Assembly: GCF_001295925.1 (NCBI RefSeq)
Contig: NZ_LJHQ01000022.1
Coordinates: 62,001-126,000, forward strand
DNA: 64,000 nt
Direction: 5' to 3'
Source of the DNA: Allobosea sp. AAP35
GTDB lineage: Bacteria; Pseudomonadota; Alphaproteobacteria; Rhizobiales; Beijerinckiaceae
A program made the position numbers and the translations under genes. This document shows positions 35,365 through 44,295 of this stretch, piece after piece. The number at the start of each line of letters is the position of its first letter. Positions within the stretch are counted from its first letter, which is position 1. Under the pieces are notes generated by a model that was not told the DNA's origin, did no database searches, and saw only the letters and a program-made list of their open reading frames with translations.

Positions 35365-36214
35365 GCAGCCCCTCGGGCGCGGCGACGAGACTGCCGCTGA
35401 GCTTGACGAAGGCGTCCTGGCGACGCGCCAGGCGCGCGGCCAGCCTGAGAAGCCCGGGCGGCACGCCGATCAGCCCCGGCCCGCGCCCCAGCCCGGCGCG
35501 CAGGGCGGCGATGATGCCGGCCACGCTGATCGGCTCGGGATCGGCGACAATATAGGCGCGGCGCGGCGGGCATTTCGGCGTCAGCGCAAAAAGCACGGCA
35601 TCGGCGAGGTTCTCGACCGCCAGCAGCGACCGCGGCGCAATCAGCGCGCCCAAAGGGAGCGGGACCGGCGAGCGGGCGAGCCTGAGCAGGGCCGCCATAT
35701 TTGCTTTGACGCCTGGCCCATAGACCAGGACGGGCCGCAGCGCGACCCAATCCAGATCGAGCCGGGCGAGGCCCTCCTCTGCGGCCCGCTTCGAGCGGCC
35801 ATAGGCGTCGTCGGGGGCCGGCTCATCATCGTCGCGCAGCACGCCATCGAAGGCCCCGCTTTGCGCCTTGATCGAGGAGATGTAGACGAAGCGCGAGATT
35901 CCGGCGCGATAGGCGGCCTGTGCCAGTTCCAGGGTCGCGTCGGTATTGAGGCGGCGGTACAGTGCGTCGTCGAGGCCCGGGCCGGCATGGGCGAGGCCTG
36001 CCAGATGGATCACGCAGGAGACGCCCGCAAGCGCCGCGCTCCAGTCGATCGGCGCGGCGAGATCGCCCGTGACCACCGTCTCGCAGCCCTCCGGAGCGCG
36101 GCTCGCGACGCGCTGCGTCAGCCGCACGCGATAGCCCGCGCCCTGCAAGCCTGCGACGACATGGGGGCCGATGAAGCCGCCGGAGCCGGTGACGAGGGCG
36201 CGCTCGCCGATCAT
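35288..36214 (-). CDS. NAD-dependent sugar epimerase/dehydratase (extended SDR)
   Basis: 308 residues from ATG 36214, overlapping the stop of the GT4 gene as ATGA. N-terminal ALVTGSGGFIGPHVVAGL binds NAD; catalytic Tyr and Lys are in DAYGRSKRAAEEGLA (about residue 140). It resembles UDP-GlcNAc 4-epimerase/WbpV-type enzymes that act with WecA-like transferases. Together with the upstream GT4 it probably builds the first sugar of an O-antigen-like chain. The reading frame stays open upstream of 36214 but lies over the GT4 gene. Confidence 0.88.
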   Translation of the reverse strand: MIGERALVTGSGGFIGPHVVAGLQGAGYRVRLTQRVASRAPEGCETVVTGDLAAPIDWSAALAGVSCVIHLAGLAHAGPGLDDALYRRLNTDATLELAQAAYRAGISRFVYISSIKAQSGAFDGVLRDDDEPAPDDAYGRSKRAAEEGLARLDLDWVALRPVLVYGPGVKANMAALLRLARSPVPLPLGALIAPRSLLAVENLADAVLFALTPKCPPRRAYIVADPEPISVAGIIAALRAGLGRGPGLIGVPPGLLRLAARLARRQDAFVKLSGSLVAAPEGLLRAGWRPPVATQEALKRLAMSTAAG

Positions 36215-37224
36215 GGCACGTGTGCCCGTCGCGCAAAGCGCCTCAGCAGCAGCCCGGTCAGAACCACGGCGACGGCCAGGCAGATCAACTGCACCGGGGC
36301 GGCCGGAACGAGGATGCTGGCTGTCGCCAGCCCGATGAGGGCGAGGTTGAGCAGCGCGATCTGCGTCACGATGCTCAGGACGCTGTGCCCGTTGCTGGTT
36401 GCCTGCTGATAGAAATGCGAGCGATGCGCCTCCCATACCCGCTCGCGGCGTGCGAGCCGGCGAAGCAGCGTGATTGTGGCGTCCATCACGGGGTAGAGCG
36501 GCAGGATCAGCGCCGCCGCCAGGGCGCCCGTGCCGGCCAGGCGGTACAGCAGATAGGCGGTGACAAGCCCGATCGGCAGGGAGCCGACATCGCCAAGGAA
36601 CAGCCGCGCCACGGGCTTGTTGAAGGGCGCAAAGCCGAGCAGCCCGCCGCACAGCGCCGCAGCCAGCAGGCCCGTGGTCGGGTCGATCAGACCCAGGCCG
36701 CCGGCAAGCGCCAGCGCTCCGGCCAGCGGCACCACCCAGGCGACGGTGATCCAGTCGATCCCGTCCATGAAGTTGGTGAGGTTGACGAACCAGATCCCGG
36801 CCAGCAGGGCCAGGCAGCGTTCGACCGCGAGCGGCATCGCCTCGGGAAACAGCCGGACATCGGGCGCCGCATAGACGATCACCACCGCGACGCAAAGTCC
36901 CTGAAGACCGAGCCGCAAGCCGGCCGGAAGCGGACTGATATCGTCCCAGGCACCGACGATGGCGAGCGCGATGGCGGCCGCCGCTACGAAAACAAGACTC
37001 TCGCTGCCCGATAGCGGCAGCAGCGACGAGGCCAGGATCAGCGCCAGGAAGGCTCCGCCGACCACGGCGATGCCGCCGCCCTGTGGTGTCGGCACGCGAT
37101 GGCTTGAACGGGCGTTGGGTCTCGCCAACGCATAGCGCAGCAGCAGCGGGCGCAGCAGCACGCACAGCGCCGCCGCAACGGCGGCTGCCGCGATCAGGAT
37201 AAGGATGGGGGCGAGATGGTCCAA
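36211..37224 (-). CDS. MraY/WecA-type glycosyltransferase (GT4)
   Basis: 337 residues with about ten membrane helices. The polyprenyl-phosphate transferase motifs are visible: SSHRVPTPQGGGIAVVGGA (about residues 40-58), IVGAWDDISPLPAG (about 88-101; DD pair), WFVNLTNFMDGIDWI (about 145-159) and ARLFLGDVGSLPIGL (about 207-221). It moves a sugar-phosphate from UDP-sugar to undecaprenyl phosphate. Followed by an epimerase (ATGA overlap), so a two-gene operon. The actual sugar is unknown. Confidence 0.92.
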   Translation of the reverse strand: MDHLAPILILIAAAAVAAALCVLLRPLLLRYALARPNARSSHRVPTPQGGGIAVVGGAFLALILASSLLPLSGSESLVFVAAAAIALAIVGAWDDISPLPAGLRLGLQGLCVAVVIVYAAPDVRLFPEAMPLAVERCLALLAGIWFVNLTNFMDGIDWITVAWVVPLAGALALAGGLGLIDPTTGLLAAALCGGLLGFAPFNKPVARLFLGDVGSLPIGLVTAYLLYRLAGTGALAAALILPLYPVMDATITLLRRLARRERVWEAHRSHFYQQATSNGHSVLSIVTQIALLNLALIGLATASILVPAAPVQLICLAVAVVLTGLLLRRFARRAHVP

Positions 37225-37321
37225 ACTGCGCGCTGCCGTGGGGAGATCACGCTTCCCTAGAGCATGACGCCGGAAAGCGGGAGCCCATTTTCAAGAGGCC
37301 CGGGACCCTGGCACGCTTGCA

Positions 37322-37819
37322 ATGACCGGCACAAAGACAGAACATGCAACCATGCTCCCTGCCGATTCTGTGCTCAACCCGCCGCCGACGCGGCCCGAGA
37401 TCACCCGTGCCGTCTGCCGCGGCGCCGGTCGGCATCTGCGCGAGCGCGGCTATGCCATCGTCAGGGAGATGACCTTCTCCAATGGCCGTCGCGGCGACAT
37501 CGTCGCCTTGTCGCCTGCGGGCGAATTGCTGGTGGTCGAGGTCAAGTCGGGCATTCAGGATTACCGCATCGACGGCAAATGGCCCGATTACCGCGACTAT
37601 TGCGACGCGTTCCTGTTTGCGGTCGCGCCCGAATTCCCCCAGGAGATCCTGCCCGAGGATGTCGGGCTCATCGTCGCCGATGCCTATGGCGGCGCGCTGA
37701 TCCGCGAGGCGCCTCAACACCGGCTCGCGCCGGCCAGGCGCAAGGCGCTGACCATCGCGTTCGCCCGGCTGGCGGCGGCGCGTCTGGCGGGACTCGAGGA
37801 CCCGGCGCCGCGCGCCTGA
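37322..37819 (+). CDS. mmcB: MmcB family DNA repair protein
   Basis: 165 residues. The nuclease-like core shows GRRGDIVAL (Asp) and LLVVEVKSGIQDY (Glu-x-Lys), the D...ExK motif of PD-(D/E)xK folds, followed by YRDYCDAFLFAV. MmcB is an alphaproteobacterial (Caulobacter) SOS-linked repair gene with this motif. Convergent with the actR gene, 4 bases apart. Cytosolic. No LexA box searched upstream could be confirmed by eye. Confidence 0.88.
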   Translation: MTGTKTEHATMLPADSVLNPPPTRPEITRAVCRGAGRHLRERGYAIVREMTFSNGRRGDIVALSPAGELLVVEVKSGIQDYRIDGKWPDYRDYCDAFLFAVAPEFPQEILPEDVGLIVADAYGGALIREAPQHRLAPARRKALTIAFARLAAARLAGLEDPAPRA

Positions 37820-37823
37820 GGCC

Positions 37824-38396
37824 TTATCGCGGTGCGCGCTTGGCGAGGATCCGCTGCAGCGTGCGCCGGTGCATGCCCAGCCGGCGCGCCGTTTCGGAAA
37901 CGTTGCGGTTGCACAGCTCGTAGACCCGCTGGATATGCTCCCAGCGCACCCGGTCGGCCGACATCGGGTTTTCCGGCGGCAATGGCCGGGAATCGCGGGC
38001 GGCGGCAAGCGCGGCGTGGATTTCGTCGGCATCGGCCGGTTTGGCGAGGAAATCAAAGGCGCCGAGCTTCACCGCGCTGACAGCGGTTGCAATGTTGCCA
38101 TAGCCGGTCAGGACGATGCCGCGAGCCTCGGGCCGGCGCTCCTTCAGCCGGGCGATGACGTCGAGCCCATTGCCGTCCCCCAAGCGCAGATCGATCACGG
38201 CGAAGGCGGGTGCCTCGTCATCGACCGCCGCGATTCCGGCGCTGACGCTGTCGGCCATGCGCACCGAATAGCCCCGCCCCTCCATCGCCCGCGCCAAACG
38301 AGTCAGGAACGGTTTGTCGTCATCGACCAGCAGCAGAGACATGTCCGTCGCCGCCAGGGCCGGCGTGATCTCGGCCAGGATATCCTGCATCATCAT
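37824..38396 (-). CDS. actR: ActR/RegA family redox response regulator
   Basis: 190 residues. Receiver domain (about 18-130) with phospho-acceptor Asp in FAVIDLRLGDGNGL (about residue 71), Lys in FLAKPADADE, then a Fis-type HTH at the C-terminus (about 150-188; NVSETARRLGMHRRTLQRIL). That fusion and short length are the ActR/PrrA/RegA type. Partner kinase ActS lies just upstream (about 70 bases). Global redox control of respiration or nitrogen metabolism is inferred from relatives. Confidence 0.94.
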   Translation of the reverse strand: MMMQDILAEITPALAATDMSLLLVDDDKPFLTRLARAMEGRGYSVRMADSVSAGIAAVDDEAPAFAVIDLRLGDGNGLDVIARLKERRPEARGIVLTGYGNIATAVSAVKLGAFDFLAKPADADEIHAALAAARDSRPLPPENPMSADRVRWEHIQRVYELCNRNVSETARRLGMHRRTLQRILAKRAPR

Positions 38397-38466
38397 CTCC
38401 TCCCCTCGGGCTTACCCCAAAGGATTTCAAACGCGGCTCCCGCCGCGACACGTCCGGCATGCATCT

Positions 38467-39822
38467 TCACGAGCCAACCCCATCCTGGACAGCGGGTTCC
38501 ACCTGCGGGGAACCCGCATGAGGGAGGTCGGCCTCGAACGCCACGCGCAACCAGGTCATCCGGACGCACGCGCCGCTGGCCGGATTGGGCAAGTTGGAAA
38601 ATTCCATCACCGCGCCACCCCGCTCGAGCAGCGTCTTGGCGATGAAAAGGCCGAGGCCAAGCCCGCCGCCGGCCCGGCTTTCATTGGCGCCATGGGTGAG
38701 ATAGGGGTCCCCTGCGCGCAGGAGGACATCGGGCGGAAAGCCCGGCCCGTCATCGGCGATGGTGAGCGTGACATAGCTTTCATTCCATTCCGCCGTGATG
38801 GTGACGGTCGAGCGGGCGAAATCAACTGCGTTGTCTACGATATTGCCGAGCCCGTAGATCATGCCGGGATTGCGGCGGCATACCGGCTCGGGCTTGTCTC
38901 CCCTCATCACGATTTCGAACGGCACGCCGAAGGGTCGCTGCGGGCCGGCCGCTTCTTCGATCAGAAGGCGCAAGGTCAGCTGATCGAGAGGGCCGGCATC
39001 GTCGTCCTGCAGTGAGGCGAGCTTGCCGAGGATGCCGCGGCAACGCTCGACCTGCTCGCGCAGCAGGGTGATGTCCTCGGCCATCTCGCCCTCGGCGGGC
39101 GCCAGGCGCGACAATTCCCGGGCGACGAGGGCAATCGTGGCGAGTGGGGTGCCCAGTTCATGGGCGGCAGCGGCGGCCAGCCCGTCGAGCTGGGAGAGGT
39201 GCTGCTCGCGGGCCAGCACGAGTTCGGTCGCGGCGAGCGCATCCGAAAGATCGCGCGCCTCCTTGGCGACGCGCCAGGCATAGATGCCGGTGAAGCCCAG
39301 CCCCAGGACGAGAGCAGCCCAGCTGCCGAGCTGATAGGCGGGCGGCAGCACCGGCCGGTCGTCCCCCGCCCAGGGCAGCGGCAGATGGACGAGGCCGACG
39401 AGCGTCGCCACCGCGATCGCCAGCAAGCCAAGCAGCAGCGTGCGCTGTGGCGGCAGCGCGGTGGCCGAGATCATCACGGGAGCGAGCAGCAGGATCGAGA
39501 ACGGGTTCTGCAACCCGCCCGTCAGGTAGAGCAGGACAGAGAGCTGCACGATGTCGAAAGCCAGCAGGGCCGTCGCCGCGCCCGGCTGGAGCCGGTGGCT
39601 CAACGGAAACCGGATGCGCAGCGCGATATTCAGCCAGGAGGACACCGCGATCGCCGTGAAGCACCAGCCGAAAGGCAGCGTGAAGCCGAGCCCGAAATGA
39701 ACGCCCGCCACCGCCAGGCTCTGGCCGGCGACGGCCAGCCAGCGCAGCCGCACCAGCGTATCGAGCCGCAGATGACGGTTCGCGCGGCCAAACATCGGGA
39801 CTGACAGCTCGGGAAAGCTCAT
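38467..39822 (-). CDS. actS: ActS/RegB family redox sensor histidine kinase
   Basis: 451 residues from ATG 39822; the frame stays open to 39891 but the first residues there lack family support. Six membrane helices (about 30-200) with the quinone-site motif GGLQNPFS (about residue 103), H-box AAAHELGTPLATI (phospho-His, about residue 224), and the redox-sensitive Cys in QVERCRGILG (about residue 265). The ATPase domain follows with GMIYGLGNIVDNAVDFA (N-box) and GGLGLGLFIAKTLLERGG (G-box). Senses quinone pool/redox and phosphorylates ActR. Confidence 0.94.
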   Translation of the reverse strand: MSFPELSVPMFGRANRHLRLDTLVRLRWLAVAGQSLAVAGVHFGLGFTLPFGWCFTAIAVSSWLNIALRIRFPLSHRLQPGAATALLAFDIVQLSVLLYLTGGLQNPFSILLLAPVMISATALPPQRTLLLGLLAIAVATLVGLVHLPLPWAGDDRPVLPPAYQLGSWAALVLGLGFTGIYAWRVAKEARDLSDALAATELVLAREQHLSQLDGLAAAAAHELGTPLATIALVARELSRLAPAEGEMAEDITLLREQVERCRGILGKLASLQDDDAGPLDQLTLRLLIEEAAGPQRPFGVPFEIVMRGDKPEPVCRRNPGMIYGLGNIVDNAVDFARSTVTITAEWNESYVTLTIADDGPGFPPDVLLRAGDPYLTHGANESRAGGGLGLGLFIAKTLLERGGAVMEFSNLPNPASGACVRMTWLRVAFEADLPHAGSPQVEPAVQDGVGS

Positions 39823-40026
39823 GCGCCGCGGCCGCGCCCTGGCGAGATCGATGTAATGGGAGGCACTGAGACAACCTTTCATCGCCGGCAAATCAGGCCG
39901 AGAGTGAATTCTTAGCCCTTTTTCGGATTGAATGAGAACAAATTAGGCATAGGGTGCGTTCATACTGCGCTGCATCAACACATGCTGCGGCGCCAAATGG
40001 TCCATCGTCGTCTGCAAGGGGCTGCC

Positions 40027-41328
40027 ATGTCGTACGCTTACCATGCCTATGAAGCAGCTCACATGATGCTCAGCCCGGCACGGAGCATGACGGATGCGAT
40101 GCATCTGGCCTTCCGCAACCCCGCCAACCCGCTGACCTACACGCCGTTCGGCCGCACGGTCGCCGCGTCCTGCGAATTGTTCGAACGCACGACCCGTCGC
40201 TACGGCAAGCCCGCCTTCGGCCTGCCGGAGACGACGATCAACGGCGTGCGCACCGCCGTCGAAGAGCGCGTCGTCTGGGAGCGCCCCTTCGGCCGCGTGA
40301 TCTATTTCGACCGCCAGATCGAAGGCCGGCGCAAGCCGCAGCCCAAGGTGCTGATCGTGGCGCCGATGTCGGGTCATTATGCGACGCTGCTGCGCGGCAC
40401 GGTCGAGGCCTTCCTCCCTGGCCACGAAGTCTACATCACCGACTGGACCGATGCCCGCCTCGTGCCGCTTGCGGCCGGCCGTTTCGATCTCGACGACTAT
40501 ATCGACTATGTCATCGCGATGCTCCAGATGATGGGCCCCGAGACCCATGTCATGGCGGTTTGCCAGCCCGCCGTGCCGGTGCTGGCCGCGATCGCGCGGA
40601 TGGAAGCGGATGGCGATGCTTGCGCGCCGCGCTCGATGACACTGATGGGGGGCCCGATCGACACGCGCCGCTCGCCGACCGAGGTCAACAAGATGGCGGT
40701 CGACCGCGGGATCGACTGGTTCGGCAACCGCTGCATCACACGGGTGCCGTTCGGCAATCCCGGCACGATGCGCGCGGTCTATCCCGGCTTCCTGCAGCTG
40801 TCGGGCTTTATGGCGATGAATCTCGATCGGCATGTCACTGCTCATTACGACATGTTCAAATATCTGGTTCAGGGCGATGGCGATTCGGCCGAGAAGCATC
40901 GCGATTTCTACGACGAATACCTGGCGGTGATGGACCTGACGGCCGAGTTCTATCTCCAGACCGTCGAGACGGTGTTCATCGAGCATGCACTGCCGAAGGG
41001 CACGATGATGCATCGCGACAAGCCGGTCGATTGCGCCGCCATCCGCAACGTCGCGCTAATGACGGTAGAGGGCGAGAAGGACGATATTTCGGGCGTCGGC
41101 CAGACCCAGGCCGCCCATGATCTCTGCCCCAACATCCCCGACGACAAGCGCGTGCATTACCTGCAGCTCGGCGTTGGCCATTATGGCGTGTTCAATGGTT
41201 CGCGCTTCCGCTCCGAAATCGCGCCGCGCATCTCGGATTTCATGGTCAGCCTCGACATGAACGTCGCCAAGGACCGCCGCGAGACCGGCGCCACGCAGGC
41301 GCGCAAGGCCCTGAAGATCGCCAGCTGA
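40027..41328 (+). CDS. phaZ: intracellular poly(3-hydroxybutyrate) depolymerase
   Basis: 433 residues from ATG 40027 with AAGGGG six bases ahead; the frame extends to 39928 without support. The alpha/beta-hydrolase shows the lipase-box-like MAVCQPAVPVLA with catalytic Cys (about residue 177), and GVGHYGVFNGSRFR near the C-terminus with the catalytic His. This matches the intracellular PhaZ family that mobilises PHB granules; VTAHYDMFKYLVQGD is typical. Divergent from actS, 205 bases apart. A hairpin terminator follows. Confidence 0.93.
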   Translation: MSYAYHAYEAAHMMLSPARSMTDAMHLAFRNPANPLTYTPFGRTVAASCELFERTTRRYGKPAFGLPETTINGVRTAVEERVVWERPFGRVIYFDRQIEGRRKPQPKVLIVAPMSGHYATLLRGTVEAFLPGHEVYITDWTDARLVPLAAGRFDLDDYIDYVIAMLQMMGPETHVMAVCQPAVPVLAAIARMEADGDACAPRSMTLMGGPIDTRRSPTEVNKMAVDRGIDWFGNRCITRVPFGNPGTMRAVYPGFLQLSGFMAMNLDRHVTAHYDMFKYLVQGDGDSAEKHRDFYDEYLAVMDLTAEFYLQTVETVFIEHALPKGTMMHRDKPVDCAAIRNVALMTVEGEKDDISGVGQTQAAHDLCPNIPDDKRVHYLQLGVGHYGVFNGSRFRSEIAPRISDFMVSLDMNVAKDRRETGATQARKALKIAS

Positions 41329-41375
41329 GCCTGGCCGTTACCCGCAAGCCTCGGCTTCAACCGAGACAACGAAAT

Positions 41376-41414
41376 GCCCACCATTTCGGATCGACTGGGA
41401 TGGCGGGCTTTTTT
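41376..41414 (+). terminator. Rho-independent terminator after phaZ
   Basis: Inverted repeat GCCCACCAT (41376-41384) and ATGGCGGGC (41400-41408) with one mismatch, directly followed by six T (41409-41414). Loop of 15 bases. The T-run favours termination of phaZ. Confidence 0.8.
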
Positions 41415-41423
41415 ACGTCTGGC

Positions 41424-42845
41424 TCAGCGGAAGAAGATCACCGTCTGCAGCAGGAAGAGCGGGATCAGGATCGCTCCCGACCAGAGCATGTAGCCGAAGA
41501 AGCTCGGCATCCTGACCTTGCGGTCCTTGGCGATGGCGTAGACCATGAAGTTGGGCGCATTGCCGATATAGGTGTTGGCACCCATGAAGACCGCGCCGGC
41601 CGAGACTGCCGCCAGGGTCAGAGCCCCCGTGGTCATCAGCATCTGGGGGTCGCCGCCCGCCAGCTCGAAGAAGACGAGATAGGTCGGCGCGTTGTCGAGG
41701 AAGGACGACAGGATGCCCGTCAGCCAGAAATAGGCGACGGTGTTGTGGCTGCCGTCGGGGTTGCTGACCAGCGCCACAAGGCCTGAGAAGGCGCCGTTGC
41801 GGCCCGCCTGCAGCATCGCCAGCACCGGAATGATGCAGACGAAGATGCCGGCGAAGAGCTTGGCGACTTCGAGGATGGGGCCCCAGGTGAACTCGTTGCC
41901 GGCCCGCACGGGCTTCGGTGTCAGCTTGAGCGAGAGACCCGCGAGAGCCAGCAGAATGACGTCGCGCACGATGTTCTGCAGTTCGACCCTCGAGCCCGCG
42001 ATGTCGAAGACGATGCCCGGCTTCCAGCTTGCCGACATCAGGATCGCGGCGATGACGCCGCCGAGCAGTATGAAGTTGACCTTGCCGTAGAGCTTGAGAT
42101 CGCGGTCGGGCGTCGGGTCCTTGAGCGAGGGCATGCCCGCTTCTTTTTTGTAGAACCAGTTGTCGAGGGCGAAAAACAACGCCAGCAGGATTCCCACCGC
42201 CAGCAGCGTCTCGGGCAGAAGATGCGTCGTCGTCCAGAAGAAGGAGACCCCGCGCAGGAAGCCGAGGAAAAGCGGCGGGTCGCCCAGCGGCGTCAGCGAG
42301 CCGCCGATATTGGACACCAGGAAGATGAAGAACACGACGACATGGACGTTGTGACGCCGGCTGTCATTGGCGCGCAGCACCGGGCGGATCATGATGATCG
42401 AGGCACCGGTCGTGCCCACAAAACTCGCCATCAGCGTGCCGATCGCCAGCAGGGCCGTATTGGTCGCTGGCGTGCCGTGCAGATTGCCCATGATCAGGAT
42501 GCCGCCGGCGATGGTGAACAGCGCAAACAGCAGGATGATGAAAGGGATGTACTCGAGCAGCGCGGTGTGGGCGAGCGACGCCAGCGCCGGCTCGAAGCCG
42601 CGCAGCAGCACGAGCGGCACCAGAACGAGCGCGGCCCAGAAGGCGGCGAACTTGCCGTAGTTCAGCTCCCAGAAATGCGGGAACAGAATCGGGCCCAGCG
42701 CGATCGACAGCAGCATCCCGGCAAAGGGCAAAGCCCAGAGCACACCCATCGAGGCGCCGCCGATGTCGCTGGCGGCAAGCGCCGGGGCGGAGAACAGACA
42801 CAACACGGCCAGCGCGGCCAGCCGCGTCAGATTGGATAAAGCCAT
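41424..42845 (-). CDS. NhaD-type sodium/proton antiporter family protein
   Basis: 473 residues from ATG 42845; residues 1-23 look like a signal-type helix (LAALAVLCLFSAPALAA). Eleven to twelve membrane segments with the ion-transporter-superfamily motifs: GGILIMGNLHGTPATNTALL (about 110-130), SNIGGSLTPLGDPPLFLG (about 180-197) and a mirrored second half SSFLDNAPTYLVFFEL with the re-entrant Asn/Pro motif. NhaD exchanges Na+ or Li+ for H+. Converges with phaZ. Close relatives include CitM-like transporters, so substrate is not certain. Confidence 0.88.
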   Translation of the reverse strand: MALSNLTRLAALAVLCLFSAPALAASDIGGASMGVLWALPFAGMLLSIALGPILFPHFWELNYGKFAAFWAALVLVPLVLLRGFEPALASLAHTALLEYIPFIILLFALFTIAGGILIMGNLHGTPATNTALLAIGTLMASFVGTTGASIIMIRPVLRANDSRRHNVHVVVFFIFLVSNIGGSLTPLGDPPLFLGFLRGVSFFWTTTHLLPETLLAVGILLALFFALDNWFYKKEAGMPSLKDPTPDRDLKLYGKVNFILLGGVIAAILMSASWKPGIVFDIAGSRVELQNIVRDVILLALAGLSLKLTPKPVRAGNEFTWGPILEVAKLFAGIFVCIIPVLAMLQAGRNGAFSGLVALVSNPDGSHNTVAYFWLTGILSSFLDNAPTYLVFFELAGGDPQMLMTTGALTLAAVSAGAVFMGANTYIGNAPNFMVYAIAKDRKVRMPSFFGYMLWSGAILIPLFLLQTVIFFR

Positions 42846-43009
42846 TCGTCGCCCCGCTCGCCGCATGTCTGATGGCGACGGTTATACGATGGTCATGGCC
42901 CCCGCAACCGCGCCCCCGTCGGCCTTCATCCCTGATTGCGCGCGCCTAAATCCGAGAGAATAATCGTCTGTGCGTGAGCGTCCCGCCGCGCCTGATTCGA
43001 AGCCGCGCC

Positions 43010-43798
43010 ATGTGCCGTTTCCTCGCCTATTCCGGTGTGCCGGTCTTCCTGGAAGATCTGGTCGCGGCCCCCTGCCACTCGCTGATCCATCAGTCGCTCC
43101 ATGCAGCCGAGGCCAAGACGGGGACGAATGGCGACGGCTTCGGCGTCGGCTGGTATGGCGACCGGGCCGAGCCCGGCCAGTACCGCGAGGTGCGGCCAGC
43201 CTGGTCGGATGAAAACCTGCTCTCGATCGCAAGGCAGGTGCGTTCGCCGCTGTTCTTCGCCCATGTCCGCGCCGCTACCGGCACGGCGACGACGCGGGCC
43301 AACTGCCACCCCTTCGCGCATGGCCGGCATCTGTTCATGCATAACGGCCAGATCGGTGGCTATGGCCTGATCCGGCGCCGGTTCGAGGCGCTGATACCCG
43401 ATTTGCTCTACCCGGCACGGGTCGGCACGACCGATTCGGAGGTGTTGTTCCTGCTCACCCTTGCGCGGATCGAGGAGGGTCTTTCGCCGGGCAAGGCATT
43501 GGCCTCGGCGCTGGGCGATGCGCTTGCGCTGATGCGCCAATCCGGGACGTCCGAGCCGCTGCGCTGCGCCGCCGCGCTGGCGGATGGCGAGACCATCCAT
43601 GCCGTCCGCTGGTCCTCGGACGCGCATCCGCCGACCCTGTATCTTTGCAACCGAGGCGACAGCGTCGTCGTTGCCTCGGAGCCAGTGGATGCCGCGCGCG
43701 ATTGCTGGCAGGCGCTGCCCTGCAACACGCTGGTGTCGATCCGGGCCGGCACAGTCGCCTCGACGCCGTTTACGGTCGGTCTGGCGCGGGCCGCCTGA
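43010..43798 (+). CDS. class II glutamine amidotransferase (EgtC/YafJ-like)
   Basis: 262 residues from ATG 43010, chosen because the enzyme needs Cys2 after Met removal (MCRFLAYSG); the frame stays open to 42974. Ntn-hydrolase hallmarks follow: NGDGFGVGWYG (about residues 46-56), LFFAHVRAATG (about 82-92), NCHPFAHGRH and LFMHNGQIGGY (oxyanion Asn and Gly). It resembles YafJ/EgtC-type predicted amidohydrolases with no synthase domain. Substrate unknown. Divergent from the antiporter. Confidence 0.9.
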   Translation: MCRFLAYSGVPVFLEDLVAAPCHSLIHQSLHAAEAKTGTNGDGFGVGWYGDRAEPGQYREVRPAWSDENLLSIARQVRSPLFFAHVRAATGTATTRANCHPFAHGRHLFMHNGQIGGYGLIRRRFEALIPDLLYPARVGTTDSEVLFLLTLARIEEGLSPGKALASALGDALALMRQSGTSEPLRCAAALADGETIHAVRWSSDAHPPTLYLCNRGDSVVVASEPVDAARDCWQALPCNTLVSIRAGTVASTPFTVGLARAA

Positions 43799-43885
43799 CC
43801 CACGCAGAACCTTTTTGCGCGTTCGCTTGAACCGAGAGCCGGGTCGCCGCGACATATGAAGGGTCGCAGCCTTGTGGCTGGCACC

Positions 43886-43931
43886 TCGCCGCCCCGGTTC
43901 CACATCCTCCCAAAGGCCGCCGGGGCGGCGA
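43886..43931. repeat. 12-base inverted repeat between genes
   Basis: TCGCCGCCCCGG at 43886-43897 and its exact reverse complement at 43920-43931, 22-base loop, in the gap between the amidotransferase and the SDR fragment. No T-run. May terminate one of the convergent units. Confidence 0.5.
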
Positions 43932-44013
43932 CATGATTTGGTCCAGACCCGTTCGCGAAGAACCCGCCTGAACCCGTATGCCGGGTCCAGGCGCATGTCG
44001 GAAGCGATCGGTC

Positions 44014-44265
44014 TCAGGCGACGGTGCCGCCGCCATTGGCACCGTAGATACCGCCCGTGGTGAAGCTCGCATCATTGGCGGCCAGTTGCACATAGATCGA
44101 CGCCAGCTCGGCCGGCTGACCGGGGCGCCCGAGCGCGCTCATGCCACCAAAGGTCTGCAGCTTTTCCTGGGTTGCACCGCCACTGACCTGCAAGGGGGTC
44201 CAGACGGGGCCGGGAGCGACACCGTTGACGCGGATGCCCTTCTTGCCAGCCCGTGGCCCGACCAT
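44014..44265 (-). pseudogene. C-terminal fragment of an SDR oxidoreductase
   Basis: 83 residues match only the C-terminal third of a short-chain dehydrogenase: KKGIRVNGVAPGPVWTPLQ, GRPGQPAELASIYVQLA and the ending GGIYGANGGG. The cofactor motif (TGxxxGIG) and catalytic Tyr/Lys are missing. The break falls about 30 bases before the yihY stop codon, so the N-terminal part was lost when the neighbouring region was replaced. No start with a ribosome site is seen. Very likely a dead remnant. Confidence 0.8.
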
Positions 44266-44295
44266 CTGCGCACAACAGGCCGACGCTGCGGGGGC

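Noticed and set aside
35288-37165. A 625-residue open frame across the epimerase and GT4 genes
   Set aside because: Its first half is an Arg/Ala-rich shadow of the GT4 gene in another frame; only 35288-36214 shows an SDR domain.
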